A stretch of DNA of 64,000 bases from Solirubrobacter sp963848475 (GTDB lineage Bacteria; Actinomycetota; Thermoleophilia; Solirubrobacterales; Solirubrobacteraceae). Under the pieces are notes generated by a model. It was given only the letters and a program-made list of their open reading frames with translations, did not search any database and had not been told where the DNA came from. The stretch lies in NCBI GenBank assembly GCA_963848475.1, contig CAWKDW010000004.1:62001-126000 (forward strand), written 5' to 3'. The stretch's first letter is position 1. Each line of letters begins with the position of its first letter. The position numbers and the translations under genes were made by a program. Below, one piece after another: positions 27,668 to 38,024 of this stretch.

Positions 27668-29756
27668 GTGCATCACGCCCGATGGAAACTCGTCACGGGC
27701 CTCGCGCTCTGCGCGGGGTTGCTCGCGCCAGGGGCCGCGCAGGCGAAGACGACGCTGGTTGAGGTCCAATCGACCTCGCACGAGGTCCTCAACCGCCTCG
27801 AGGCGCTCGGCCTCGACGTGACCTATGAGGGTGAGGACCGCACCGAGCTGATGCTGCACGGCCCCGAGGATGTGCAGATCCTCGCGGACACAGGCCTGCC
27901 GACCAAGGTCCTGATCGAGGACATGGACGGCGCCAACGACGCGCGGCTCGACAGCGAGGACGCGCAGCAGAAGCGCGTCGAGAAGGGCATCGCCCCGCTT
28001 TCCGCGCTGCCCACGGGCCGCGTCGCCTACCGCGACCTGGCGACCATCAACGCCGAGCTCCAGACGCTCGCGACGACGTACCCGGACAAGGTCAAGCTCT
28101 TCTCGCTGAGCAAGACGTCGCTGCTCGGCAAGACGATCTACGGCGTCGAGGTCAGCGCCAACGTCGCTCAGAACGTCGGCAAGCCGGTCTTCCAGCTCAC
28201 CGGCGCCCACCACGCCCGTGAGTGGCCGACCGCCGAGTTCACGATGGAGTTCATCAACGACCTGCTGATGCACTACGCCAGCGACGCCGACGCGAAGAGC
28301 CTGCTCGACAACGGCAAGCTGATCGCCGTCCCGGTCGTCAACGCCGACGGCTACGACCTCTCGCGCAGCCTGCAGAACGAGCAGAAGCGCAAGAACTGCC
28401 GCATCACGGCCGGCGTCATCCCGACGCTCGCGGACTGCACGCTGGCAGGCGAACGTCAACCGTGGCATCGACCTCAACCGCAACTACCTGCCGTTCTGGG
28501 GCGGCCCCGGCTCGAGCACGAGCGCCACGGCCTCCAACACGCGCGGCGAGGCGCCGGGCTCCGAGCCCGAGATCCAGGGCATGATCAACATGGGCAACAC
28601 CAACCAGATCACGGTCGCGATCAACAACCACACGCCCGACCGGCGCCTGCTGCGCGCGCCCAGCTCGTCCAACGAGCCCGACGTGGTCGCCGACGAGGCC
28701 GCCTACCAGGGCCTGCTCGAGCGGCTCTCGCTCAACCTCCCGGGCTGGCCGGCCGGACCGTGGACCGACGTCTACTACGAGGCCTCCAGCACGGCCGAGC
28801 AGCAGGCCTACTACGCCTACGGCGCGTTCGGCTTCACGCCGGAGGCGACGCCGGGCTTCAGCGGCACGCAGACGTTCCACCCGCCGTACCAGAACGTGAT
28901 CGACAACTACCTCGGCATCGGCACGCGCTACGCCGGGCAGACGATGCGCGGGCTCTACTACGACGCCTTCAAGGCGGCGACCGAGCCGGCGCTGCACTCC
29001 GTGATCACCGGCACCGCGCCCGCGGGCTCCACGCTGACGCTGACGAAGGCGTACACGCTCGACAGCTCCAACACCGTCTGGATGACCGGTCAGCCGGCCG
29101 AGATCAGGGCGTTCCCGAACGCGATCAAGACGACGCTGACCGTGCCCGCGAACGGCAAGTTCGAATGGCACGTCAACCCGTCGCTGCGCCCGAGCCAGTA
29201 CACCGACCAGTTCGTCGACGAGGCGTGGCAGCTCAGCTGCACCGCGCCCGACGGCACGATCCTGGAGACGACCACGGTCAAGATCGCTCGCGGCCAGGTC
29301 GCCAACCGCTCGCTGTGCACGCAGGGCGGCGTGGGCGGCTCGGTGCCGGCGACGCTCGCACTGACGCTCGGCACTCCGGCGACGTTCGGCGCGTTCACGC
29401 CGGGTATCGCGAAGGACTACGACGCGAGCATGACGGCGAACGTCATCAGCACCGCCGGTGACGGGATGCTCTCGGTCGCCGATCCGGACGCCGCCGCACC
29501 CGGCCTCCTGAAGAACGGCGCGTTCACGCTCGCACAGCCGGTCCGTGCGGCCGCGACGAGCCCGGCCGGCACCGGCGCCGCACTCGCCGCCGTCGGCGGT
29601 TCCGCGACCCCGACCTCGCTGCTGACCTATGTCGGTCCGGTCAGCAACGACCCGGTGTCGGTGGCCTTCAAGCAGGCCATCGGCGCCAACGATGCCCTGC
29701 GGACGGGGACGTACAGCAAGACGCTGACGTTCACGCTCTCCACCACGAACCCGTAG
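27668..29756 (+). CDS. Secreted M14 zinc carboxypeptidase (one frame break)
   Basis: 695 residues from GTG 27668 when one extra base near 28450 is discounted (a TTG at 27644 is an alternative start). Signal peptide with cleavage after GAAQA. M14 domain: zinc ligands in HAREW (His182, Glu185), VNADGYD, then the restored NVNRGIDLNRNY and the distal zinc His in AINNHTPDR, with the catalytic Glu near FGFTPEA. The frame break falls between VNADGYD and DLNRNY. C-terminal domains are beta-rich and probably mediate binding. Preferred over TTG because GGGGGAG lies 8 bases upstream. Extracellular protein or peptide degradation is expected. Confidence 0.85.
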
Positions 29757-29771
29757 GGAGCGCTGTCCGCG

Positions 29772-29807
29772 CCGATCGCCCGCCGGCCTGGTCCGGCGGG
29801 CGATCGG
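29772..29807 (+). terminator. Strong hairpin after the carboxypeptidase gene
   Basis: CCGATCGCCCGCCGG (29772-29786) and CCGGCGGGCGATCGG (29793-29807) form a perfect 15-bp stem with a 6-base loop, 16 bases after the stop codon. There is no T tract, so termination may be hairpin-only as is common in GC-rich Actinomycetota. Confidence 0.7.
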
Positions 29808-29829
29808 AAAGGCACGCGACCTTCGGAGT

Positions 29830-30267
29830 GTGAGCGAAACGCGAACCCCCACTACGCTGGAACCGGTCTTGCCCGAGTCTTTTTCGTCATCGAAGCGCCG
29901 GCTGCTGCTGCTCGGCGTTCTGGTCGCCGGCGGCGCGCTGTTGTGGTCGCTGGTGCAGCGCCGCGACGAGCCGCAGCGCATGGCTCTGGGCGGGAACTTC
30001 GGCGTCTGCGCCAACCTGACGGGCGACGGGGCCCGCTCGTGTTACCGGCGTGAGGTCGCGCTCGAGTTGAGCGTCGTCGGCGCTTCGACGCCGACGCTCG
30101 CCTTCGCCGCGCCGTCGGACTCCGGCGAGGTGACGTTCGCCGCCGATCAGGCGGAGCAAGAGCCACTGTTGTGCGAGTTGCACGCGCGCGTCGGCGTGGT
30201 GGATGCGCAGGTGCCGTCCTGGCTGGGCTGGACCGAACCGCTGACGAAGACGGCGCCGGTCTCATGA
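29830..30267 (+). CDS. Membrane protein with extracytoplasmic Cys motif (partner of the next gene)
   Basis: 145 residues from GTG. One membrane helix near residues 24-41 (LLLLGVLVAGGALLWSLV), then an outside region with VCANLTGDGARSCYRRE. That motif, C-A-x-L-x(3-4)-G-x(2)-C-Y-x-R-E, recurs in the next gene as TCAGLVQDEGRACYSRE. The remainder is a short beta-like domain with one more Cys. Family unknown. The stop overlaps the next start (ATGA). Confidence 0.65.
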   Translation: MSETRTPTTLEPVLPESFSSSKRRLLLLGVLVAGGALLWSLVQRRDEPQRMALGGNFGVCANLTGDGARSCYRREVALELSVVGASTPTLAFAAPSDSGEVTFAADQAEQEPLLCELHARVGVVDAQVPSWLGWTEPLTKTAPVS

Positions 30268-31484
30268 GCCGCCGCACCTTGCTGGCGGGGCTGGGCACGC
30301 TCGTCGTGCTCGTCGCGATCGGCCTCGGCGTCCTCATGCTCACGGGCGGCGACTCGGGCGATGACCCGCGGGCGAGCGAGCGCACGCCCGCGTCCGCCGC
30401 GGTCGAGGCCGCGACCGGCGATCTGAACACCTGCGCCGGGCTGGTCCAGGACGAGGGCCGCGCGTGCTACTCCCGTGAGCTGGCGAAGATCGTCAACGAC
30501 GCCGCCGACCCGCTCGCCGCGGTCGAGGGGATCACGGCCGCCGCGTACAGCGACCAGACCGGCTTCCTGCTCGCCAACTGCCACGGGATCATGCACACCG
30601 TCGCCCGCGAGCACGCGATCAAGACGCACCTGACGCTCGCGCAACTGATGGACAACCTTCCGAAGACGAACGACCCGGGCTGCTCGGCCGGCTACGCCCA
30701 CGGTCTCGTGACCGCGGTCGCGCCGGAGATCGAGCGCGAGGGCCCGACGGTGGCGATCAAGCTCTGCGCCGCGTCCGAGACCCGCTACCAGCGCTACAGC
30801 TGCACGCACGGCTTCGGCCATGCCTTCATGCGGCTCAACAGCGACAAGATCGCCCCGTCGCTGCAGATGTGCTCGTCGCTGGGATCGGGCGCCGCGCCCG
30901 ACTGCGCCCAGGGCGTCTACCACGACTACTGGTTCGCGGTCAACGGGATCGACGCGACGCAGCAGCCCGAGGACGCCGTCACCGAGCCGCGCGAGCTCTG
31001 CGGCGCGCAGCCCGCGGAATTCGTGCGCCCGTGCTGGTACCGCGCATTCGTGGAGACCGCCAGCGGCACGCGCACGCAGTCGGCCGAGGATGTCGAGCGC
31101 CTGTGCGGCGGCCTCGAGGGCCTGCAGCGCCAGGCGTGCGTCACGGGCTCGATCGTGATCGGGCCGCCCGACCCGCGCAACCAGCTGACGATCTGCGCCT
31201 CGTTGAGCAACGACTCCGATATCGCGGCCTGCATCCGCGGGACCAAGGTCCAGAACCTGCTCCAGTACCCGGACGACATGAAGGTCGACCTGATCAAGGA
31301 CTGCAGGCAGTTCAGCGGCTCGATGGCGCTGACGTGCTACCGCTGGCTGGGCAAGACGCTCGGCGTCGTCAGCGACGGCAAGCTCGCCGAGTACGGCTGC
31401 CCCGAGCTCCCCACGAAGGCGGCGCGCAAAGCGTGCCTGGCCGGCGTGAAGAGCATGGATGGCCCGCTCGTCACGTTCTCATGA
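30264..31484 (+). CDS. Membrane-anchored Cys-rich protein with repeated CxxGxxH motifs
   Basis: 406 residues, uninterrupted. N-terminal anchor (about residues 6-27), then a Cys-rich exterior. Three exact C-x-x-G-x-x-H motifs occur: CSAGYAH (140), CTHGFGH (180) and CAQGVYH (214), plus a variant CHGIMH at 106 with nearby HAIKTH. About 18 further Cys are mostly spaced in pairs (for example Cys57/Cys68 in the motif shared with the upstream gene), suggesting disulfides in the outer part. The regular motif spacing of 34-40 residues suggests a helical solenoid presenting His/Cys ligands to metals or a cofactor. I know of no assigned function. Confidence 0.7.
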   Translation: MSRRTLLAGLGTLVVLVAIGLGVLMLTGGDSGDDPRASERTPASAAVEAATGDLNTCAGLVQDEGRACYSRELAKIVNDAADPLAAVEGITAAAYSDQTGFLLANCHGIMHTVAREHAIKTHLTLAQLMDNLPKTNDPGCSAGYAHGLVTAVAPEIEREGPTVAIKLCAASETRYQRYSCTHGFGHAFMRLNSDKIAPSLQMCSSLGSGAAPDCAQGVYHDYWFAVNGIDATQQPEDAVTEPRELCGAQPAEFVRPCWYRAFVETASGTRTQSAEDVERLCGGLEGLQRQACVTGSIVIGPPDPRNQLTICASLSNDSDIAACIRGTKVQNLLQYPDDMKVDLIKDCRQFSGSMALTCYRWLGKTLGVVSDGKLAEYGCPELPTKAARKACLAGVKSMDGPLVTFS

Positions 31485-31488
31485 CGCG

Positions 31489-31812
31489 CTAGCAACGGCG
31501 TCTGGCTGTACAGGAACGGGCATGAACGGGCCAAGCGCCAGGCCGAACAGGCCAGGCCTCGCGTTTTGCGCGCTGGATAGCGGGGTTCGCGAAGCCGAGC
31601 AGGAGGCGGCGCTCGGCCTCACGGCGCAACGGCGCCCCCTGGGCGAGCAACCCGGCATGCAGCACGCGCCCGTTCAGCCACGCCCGGCCCCCGACCCGCA
31701 CACGGTCGACAAGTAGCGCGACCGACGGCTGCCCGCCGCCCGTATCGACGCGCAACCGCTCGATCAACCCCGGCGAACGCCGCGCCCGATCTAACCCGAC
31801 CGAGCCGCGCAT
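31489..31812 (-). CDS. Possible small protein of unknown function
   Basis: A 107-residue frame starting at ATG 31812 fills most of the 445-base gap between the neighbouring genes. The middle (LIERLRVDTGGGQPSVALLVDRVRVGG and RREAERRLLLGFANPAIQRA) has plausible amphipathic composition, but the C-terminus is Arg/Trp-rich and no family is recognised. There is no clear ribosome site. The remaining 117 bases up to 31929 hold only the promoter region of the MFS gene. Confidence 0.3.
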   Translation of the reverse strand: MRGSVGLDRARRSPGLIERLRVDTGGGQPSVALLVDRVRVGGRAWLNGRVLHAGLLAQGAPLRREAERRLLLGFANPAIQRAKREAWPVRPGAWPVHARSCTARRRC

Positions 31813-31929
31813 GCGACGCCTGTCACCCAGCGAACACCCAGTGCCTTCGAGCGCCGCTCGGGATCCTGGGTGCCGAGCCCAAGGTATTCGCAAGCAGCCG
31901 CCAACGCTCTGTGAAGAGTGTTCGGTGGC

Positions 31930-33270
31930 ATGGACCGTGGGGCGACCCTGCTGGCGCGAGATGCGCTGGCAACTCCAGACCTGCGGCGCCTGCAAATCGC
32001 GGCCGCGGTCTCCGGGACCGGTGGCTGGGCCTTCATGGTCGCCCTCGCCATCCACGCGTACGCCGTCGGCGGTGCCGCGGCGGTCGGGCTCGCCGCGCTG
32101 GTGCGGATGGTCCCGGCGGGCCTCGCCGCGCCGCTGACCGGGCTCGCAGCCGACCGCTTCTCGCGCCGCGACGTGCTGCTGGGATCGCTGCTCGCCCGGG
32201 CGATCCTGCTGATCGCGGCCACGGTCGCCGTCGCCGCCGGCGCGCCGCTGGCGCTGCTGCTGGCGCTCGCCACGCTCTTCACCGTCGCCGCGACCGCGCA
32301 GAAGCCCTCGCAGGCCGCGCTGCTGCCGCACCTCGCGCCCGACCGCTCGCGCCAGGCCGCCGCCAACGCGCTCTGGACCGGGCTCGACAACGGCGCGTTC
32401 GTCGTCGGCGCGGTCGCCGGCGGCGCGCTCGTCGCGGCCTTCGGTCCGGCGGCGGCCTTCGCGGTCAGCGCGGTCGCCTTCACCGCCGCGGCGGCCACGC
32501 TCGCAGGCGTGCACCGCGACCCGCGAGCGTCGAGTTTCTCGCACTCCACTCGGGAAACCCTGCACTCGCCGTTCGAGGGCCTGCGCGTCGTGGCCCGCGA
32601 CCGGCGGCTGCGGCTGCTCGTCGGCGTGCTGTCGGTGAGCACGCTGGTCGAGGGCGCGGTCGACGTGCTCGTCGTCGTGACCGCGCTGCGGATCGTCGGC
32701 ATCGGTGACGCCGGCGTCGGCTGGCTCAACGCCGGCTGGGGCATCGGCGGCCTGGTGGGCGGCGCCGTCGCGCTCTCGCTGCTGGCCGATCAGCGGCTGC
32801 GCCTCGCCCTGCCGGCGGGCAGCCTGCTGATCGGGCTGCCGCTGCTCGCCCTGGCCGCGTTGCCGTTCGCGAGCGTGGCGCTGATCGGGCTGACGGTGCT
32901 CGGCGCCGGCTACGCGCTCGTCGAGACCTCCGGCATCACGCTGCTGCAGCGGCTCGCCCACGACAGCGTCCGCGCCCGCACGGTCGCCGTCGTCGAGAGC
33001 TCCTACTGGCTGACGACGGGCGCGGGGGCGATGCTCGCGCCGCTGCTGATCGCGCTGGCCGGTCCGCGCGGCGCGCTCGTGATCGTCGGCGCCGTGCTGC
33101 CGCTGCTCGTGCTCGCCCGCGGCGCCGCGCTCACGCGACTGGTGCCGGGCGCCACTGCCGCGTATCGGGAAGCGGCGTCAGCATCGGCTCGACCTGGCCT
33201 CGCAGGCGCTCGAAGTCCGGTGGTAGCGACAGTCGCTCGCCCAGCGACTCCAGCGGCTCGTCGGACGTGA
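31930..33270 (+). CDS. MFS transporter
   Basis: About 446 residues from ATG 31930 with around 12 hydrophobic helices. The loop GLAADRFSRRDVLLGS is the MFS motif A, and the architecture resembles the MFS_3/enterobactin exporter-like group. Substrate unknown; probably efflux. The C-terminal 40 residues overlap the convergent VOC gene by 140 bases and are Arg/Ala/Pro-rich, so the true stop may be earlier and lost to a small indel. Confidence 0.82.
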   Translation: MDRGATLLARDALATPDLRRLQIAAAVSGTGGWAFMVALAIHAYAVGGAAAVGLAALVRMVPAGLAAPLTGLAADRFSRRDVLLGSLLARAILLIAATVAVAAGAPLALLLALATLFTVAATAQKPSQAALLPHLAPDRSRQAAANALWTGLDNGAFVVGAVAGGALVAAFGPAAAFAVSAVAFTAAAATLAGVHRDPRASSFSHSTRETLHSPFEGLRVVARDRRLRLLVGVLSVSTLVEGAVDVLVVVTALRIVGIGDAGVGWLNAGWGIGGLVGGAVALSLLADQRLRLALPAGSLLIGLPLLALAALPFASVALIGLTVLGAGYALVETSGITLLQRLAHDSVRARTVAVVESSYWLTTGAGAMLAPLLIALAGPRGALVIVGAVLPLLVLARGAALTRLVPGATAAYREAASASARPGLAGARSPVVATVARPATPAARRT

Positions 33271-34065
33271 AGCCCGGGCCGATCGAGGCCAGCTCGTAGA
33301 GCACGCCGCCCGGCTCGCGGAAGTAGACCGACCGGAAGTAGAAGCGGTCGATCACGGGCGTGATCTGCGCGCCGGCGGCGGCGACGTGCTCGCGCCAGGC
33401 GCGAGTGCTCCGTCGAGCGTCGTCCCGAACGCGATGTGGTGGACGGTGCCGGCGCCGCCGGTGCCACGGCCCGCGCCGCCCTCGAGGTAGATGGTGCCGC
33501 CGCGCTTCTCGCCGCGCGCCTCGAAGGCGTGCGCTCCGGCCTCCGTGAAGCCGAGCAGCTCGGTGAGCATCGCCTCGGACTTGCGCGGGTCGGCGACGGC
33601 GATGTGCGCGGCGTGGAAGCCCTGCAGCGCGTGCTCCTCGGGGACCTCGGTCGAGCGCGCGGTCAGCGGGGCGTCGGGCACGTCGACCACGACCAGCTCG
33701 TGCGAGAGGCCCTCAGGGTCGTCGAAGCGCAGCGCGCCGGCATCCGTCCGCTCGGTGGCGATCCCCTCGTCAGCCAGGCGATCGGCCCAGAAGGCCTGCG
33801 CGTCGGCGGAGGCGACGCGGTGCGCGATCCGATGGACCATGCCGGCGCCGGCGCGGCCGCGGCGAGCGTTCGGGTACTCGAAGAACGTGAGATCGGCGCC
33901 CGCCGAGCCCAGTTCGTCGGCGTAGAAGAGGTGGTAGACCGTCGGGTCGTCCTGGTTGACGGTCTTCTTGACCATCCGCAGGCCCAGCACGCGGGCGTAG
34001 AAGTCGACGTTGCGCGGGGCATCGCCGGTGATCGCGGTGATGTGGTGGATTCCCTCGAGCTTCAT
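33131..34065 (-). CDS. VOC-superfamily ring-cleaving dioxygenase/glyoxalase-like protein (two frame breaks)
   Basis: 310 residues when extra bases at 33410-33411 and 33398-33399 are discounted. Two VOC beta-alpha-beta-beta-beta repeats: GIHHITAITGDAPRNVDFYARVLGL at the N-terminus and GFHAAHIAVADPRKSEAML in the second half, with metal ligands His in HHIT, His/Glu in later strands (VHHIAFG, FREPGGVLYELAS). The family includes ring-cleaving dioxygenases of the MhqO type. Its ATG overlaps the threonine aldolase stop, so both are one operon. Confidence 0.85.
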
Positions 34066-35091
34066 GTCGCCCCCAGCACGCGTTGAACGGCCTGCACCGC
34101 ACGTTGTACCCCGTCGGCGTCGACGTCCAGGTGCGTAACGGCCCTCACCCTTCGCTCGCCGACCACGCCCATCCGCACCTCGAAGCGCTCCAGACCCGGC
34201 GCACAGCGCGTCCGGATCGCCGGTCTCGAAGATGACGATGTTGGTCTCGACCGCCTCGGGATCGAGCGTCACACCGTCGATCTGCGCCAGGCCGTCGGCG
34301 AGCGCGCGGGCGTTGGCATGATCGTCGGCGAGCCGCTCGATGTTGTGGTCGAGCGCGTAGAGCGCCCCCGCGGCCACGATCCCCGCTTGGCGCAGCGAGC
34401 CGCCGAGCATCTGCTTGTAGCGCCAGGCCTCCTCGATCAGCTCCGCGGAGCCGGCCAGACAGGCGCCCAGCGGCGCGCCCAGGCCCTTCGTGAAGTCAAG
34501 CCACGCGGTGTCGAACCCCGCGGTGAAGTCCGATGCCGGCACGCCCGAAGCGACGACGGCGTTCATCAGCCGCGCCCCGTCCATGTGCAGCCGCAGACCC
34601 TCCGACCGCGCGACCTCCACGACGCCGCGGAGCTGCTCGAGCGGCCATACGCGCCCGCCGGCCATGTTCGTCGACTGCTCGACGGACACGAGCCGCGAGC
34701 GCGGCGAGTAGCGGTCCGGATGGCGCAGGGCGCCGCGCACGTCGTCGCCCGTGAACATGCCCTTCGGCGTGTCGAGCGGCTGCATCATCGCGCCCGCGAA
34801 CGCCGCCGGGCCACCGGCCTCGGCGATGATCGGATGCGACATCCGGTGCAGGATCGCCTCGTCGCCGCCGGGCCGGATGTGCAGCCGGAACGCGATCTCG
34901 TTGCACATCGTGCCGCTCGGGAGGAAGACCGCGGCCTCCATCCCGAGCAGCTCCCCGGCCCGCCGGCAGAGCTCCGTGACCGTCGGGTCCTCGAGCTTCT
35001 GCTCGTCACCGACCTCGGCCTCGAACATCGCCTGCCGCATGGCGGGCGTGGGGCGGGTCTGAGTGTCGGAGTAGAGGTCGACGAGCGTCAT
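34062..35091 (-). CDS. Low-specificity threonine aldolase (one frame break)
   Basis: 342 residues when one extra base in the run at 34195-34197 is discounted. Fold type I PLP enzyme: SDTQTRPTPAMRQAMFEAEVGD, FLPSGTMCNE, SHPIIAEAGGPAAF, HMDGARLMNA and the PLP lysine in DFTKGLGAPLG. Converts L-threonine/allo-threonine to glycine and acetaldehyde. The restored C-terminus ends VQRVLGAT at an ATGA overlap with the VOC gene. Confidence 0.9.
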
Positions 35092-35118
35092 GGCCCCGAC
35101 CTTAGACCCGCCGGCCGC

Positions 35119-36057
35119 TTACTTGAGGCGGCGCTTCGCGTACTTCTTGAACTGGGCGAACGCCGGCCGCGGCGTCCCGTCCGGGTTCACGAGGCCGGAG
35201 TCGAACGTCGCGTCCGGCTCGCCCCACCAGCGGTAGACGTAGATCCGCGTGACCCTGGACTTGTAGCCCCGCTTCCTCGAATCGAAGCGGTCGGCGAGCT
35301 TGAACATGTACTTCGTGGCCGACGCGGCGCGCGAAGGCGAGTTCTTGAAGCCCGAGGCCTCGAACTTGGTGATGCCGCCGGTCTCGGTCAGCCAGACCTC
35401 GCCGGGCACGGCCTTCAACACGGCCCTCAGCCCCTTGGACTGCTTGCGGTTGACGTCCTTGTAGTTGTGCAGGCCCCAGATCCGCGCCTTGTTCTTCGAG
35501 TAGCGGATGAAGTCCTTGAGCCAGCGCGAGACGTTGCTCTGGTCGAGCACGTCGGCACCGAGGATCTTGCAGCGCTTGCAGTTGGCGCGCAGGGCGGCGT
35601 AGTAGTCCGCGGCGCGCTTCGGGCTCTTGGAGATCGGCTGCGAGACGTGGTTGGCCTCGTTCCAGGGCGCGTAGGTCTTCGCCCACGGGAACGCGGCCTT
35701 GAACTTCTTGAACGCTCTCGTGTACGCGGCCTTCGAAGGCGCCTTGCAGGCTCTGGACTTCGAGTACTTGCCGTCGCTGTAGCAACCGCGGCGGGCCGTG
35801 AACATCACGAGCACCTCCTGGTGGTGCGCGCGCGCGACGTTCATGAAGTTCGTCGCCTCCGGGACTCCACCGCTCTTGTAGAAGTCCCACGGCACGATGT
35901 AGCGGACCCGCTTGAGCTTGAGCCCCTGCCAGAGCGGCTGATCAAAGGTCCGCGCGTCCTGCTCTGAGAGTCCGACCCGGTAGTTCGCGGAAGCCGGAGC
36001 ACACAGGACGAGTGCCGCGAGTGCGGCCAGAAGAATCGTCGTCGTCATTCGGTGCAT
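35119..36057 (-). CDS. Secreted TIM-barrel glycoside hydrolase-like protein
   Basis: 312 residues with a signal peptide (cleavage near APASA). The fold looks like a clan GH-A barrel: YIVPWDFYKSGG, candidate acid/base Glu134 in APWNEANH at the end of strand 4, and candidate nucleophile Glu225 in VWLTETGG at strand 7, ending with YVYRWWGEPD. Resembles GH39/GH5-type proteins but is short and Lys-rich. Substrate unknown. Uninterrupted, transcribed alone and divergent from uvrC. Confidence 0.72.
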   Translation of the reverse strand: MHRMTTTILLAALAALVLCAPASANYRVGLSEQDARTFDQPLWQGLKLKRVRYIVPWDFYKSGGVPEATNFMNVARAHHQEVLVMFTARRGCYSDGKYSKSRACKAPSKAAYTRAFKKFKAAFPWAKTYAPWNEANHVSQPISKSPKRAADYYAALRANCKRCKILGADVLDQSNVSRWLKDFIRYSKNKARIWGLHNYKDVNRKQSKGLRAVLKAVPGEVWLTETGGITKFEASGFKNSPSRAASATKYMFKLADRFDSRKRGYKSRVTRIYVYRWWGEPDATFDSGLVNPDGTPRPAFAQFKKYAKRRLK

Positions 36058-36128
36058 GGGGTTCGGAACCGATGAGCTGCGCCCGAGTTGCGGACCGGGC
36101 CTGCTTCTAAGCTCAGTTGTCATCACGC

Positions 36129-38024
36129 ATGGCCGTTGACGCACCACCCGCCGAGCAGCGCCGAGAGAGGCTCCGCGAACAGCGCCTCGCCCTGCCCGAC
36201 CAGCCTGGCGTCTACCTCTTTCGCGACGCCCGCGGGCGCGTGGTCTACGTGGGCAAGGCGAAGTCGATCCGCAAGCGCGTCGCGAGCCACTTCTCGAACC
36301 CGGCGGTGTACGGCACCACGGCGCTGACGGAGGAGATCGACCACATCGACTACCTCGTCGTGGTCACCGAATCCGAAGCGCTGCTCACCGAGCAGAACTT
36401 CATCAAGCAGTACAAGCCGAAGTTCAACATCCGGCTGCGCGACGACAAGTCGTATCCGTACATCGCGATCAGCCTCGACGAGGACTTTCCGCGCGTCTAC
36501 TTCACGCGTGAGAAGCACAAGCGCGAACGCGCGTACTTCGGTCCGTACAGCTCCGCGAAGCGTGTTCGCGGGACGCTGGACCTGCTCGGCAAGATCTTCC
36601 TCTTCCGCTCCTGCGAGGGCGCGGAGCCCGGCCGGCACTCCGGCTCGCCGTGCCTGGACTACTACATCAAGCGCTGCGGGGCGCCCTGTGTGGGCAAGGT
36701 GTCAAAAGAGGAGTACCGCGCGGGGATCGACGGCGTGACGGCGTTCCTCTCGGGCCGCTTCAAGCAGATCGAGCGCGACCTCGAGAAGCGCATGCACTTC
36801 GCGTCGGGCGAGCGCGACTACGAACAGGCGACGATCGAGCGCAACCGGCTGCAGGCGGTCAAGTCGCTGCTCGAGCGCCAGCGCGTGTCCGACGACGGCG
36901 CGGGGACCTACGACGCGGTGGCCGTCGCGGTCGAGGGCACCGAGGCCAACGCCCAGGTCTTCCAGGTCCGCGACGGGGTCCTCAGCGACCGCCAGTCGTT
37001 CTACCTCGAGAACCAGGCCGAGCAGGACACGGCGATCGTGGCCGAGGAGTTCATGCTCCAGTACTACTCGAGCACGCTCTCGATCCCGGCCCTGATCGTC
37101 GTCCAGGGCTCGCTCACGGACGGCTCCGAGCTCGGCGTGCTGGGCGAGATCCTCGGCGAGCGCCGGCAGGGACCGGTCGAGATCCGCGCCTCCGAGCGCG
37201 GCGGCAAGCGGCGGATCCTCGATCTCGCGGAGCGCAACGCCCGGCTCGCGCTCGACCAGGAGAAGCTCAAGAGCGAGCGTCGCCGCCAGCAGCGCGTGGA
37301 CTCGCTCTCAGGCCTGCAGTCGGCGCTGCGCCTGGACGCGCTGCCCGTGCGGATCGAGTGCTTCGACATCTCGCACGTCGGCGGCACGCACACCGTCGCG
37401 TCGATGGTCGTCTTCGAGGGCGGCGCGCCGAAGAAGAGCGATTACCGTCGCTTCACCATTCGCGAGGTCGACTCCGGCGATGATTACGGCGCGATGGCGG
37501 AGGTCCTCGCGCGCCGCTACGCGCAATTCGAGAAGCAATCCGGGCGCTCGCCCTACGACGCCGACCGCGACGCCTCGTTCGCCGCGCTGCCGAACCTCGT
37601 CGTGATCGACGGTGGCAAGGGCCAGCTCGCCGCGGGCCTCGAGCCGCTGCAGGGCTTCCGCGACCGCGGCGTGGCCGTCGTCTCGCTGGCCAAGCGGATC
37701 GAGGAGGTCTTCACGCCCGGGAACTCGACGCCGATCGTGCTCCCGCACGAGTCGCCCGAGCTGCAGTTGCTGCAACGCGTCCGGGACGAGGCGCATCGTT
37801 TCGCCATCACCCACCACCGGATCCGCCGCGATAAGGCGATGACGGAGTCGATCATGGACGAGCTGCCAGGCGTCGGACCGGCGCGCAAGCGCGCGCTGCT
37901 GAAGCATTTCGGGTCACCCGAGGCGGTCCTCAGCGCCACCCGCGAGGAGCTGCAGAACGTCCCCGGTGTCCCGCAGAAGGTCGCTCGCGACCTCTACCTC
38001 CACCTCAACCGGACGGGTCGCTGA
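36129..38024 (+). CDS. uvrC: UvrABC system protein C
   Basis: 631 residues, uninterrupted. N-terminal GIY-YIG nuclease (PGVYLFRDARGRVVYVGKAKS), UVR domain (YEQATIERNRLQAVKSLLE), RNase H-like C-terminal nuclease (IECFDISHVGGTHTVASMVVF, LVVIDGGKGQL) and a terminal helix-hairpin-helix pair (ELPGVGPARKRALLKHFGS). Makes both incisions in nucleotide excision repair with UvrB. ATG 36129; stop overlaps rapZ (TGATG). Confidence 0.97.
   Translation: MAVDAPPAEQRRERLREQRLALPDQPGVYLFRDARGRVVYVGKAKSIRKRVASHFSNPAVYGTTALTEEIDHIDYLVVVTESEALLTEQNFIKQYKPKFNIRLRDDKSYPYIAISLDEDFPRVYFTREKHKRERAYFGPYSSAKRVRGTLDLLGKIFLFRSCEGAEPGRHSGSPCLDYYIKRCGAPCVGKVSKEEYRAGIDGVTAFLSGRFKQIERDLEKRMHFASGERDYEQATIERNRLQAVKSLLERQRVSDDGAGTYDAVAVAVEGTEANAQVFQVRDGVLSDRQSFYLENQAEQDTAIVAEEFMLQYYSSTLSIPALIVVQGSLTDGSELGVLGEILGERRQGPVEIRASERGGKRRILDLAERNARLALDQEKLKSERRRQQRVDSLSGLQSALRLDALPVRIECFDISHVGGTHTVASMVVFEGGAPKKSDYRRFTIREVDSGDDYGAMAEVLARRYAQFEKQSGRSPYDADRDASFAALPNLVVIDGGKGQLAAGLEPLQGFRDRGVAVVSLAKRIEEVFTPGNSTPIVLPHESPELQLLQRVRDEAHRFAITHHRIRRDKAMTESIMDELPGVGPARKRALLKHFGSPEAVLSATREELQNVPGVPQKVARDLYLHLNRTGR

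Noticed and set aside
33131..33270. The Arg/Ala-rich last 46 residues of the MFS transporter as a real domain
   Set aside because: The stretch is the antisense of the VOC gene's conserved C-terminus and has shadow-like composition; a lost upstream stop is more likely.
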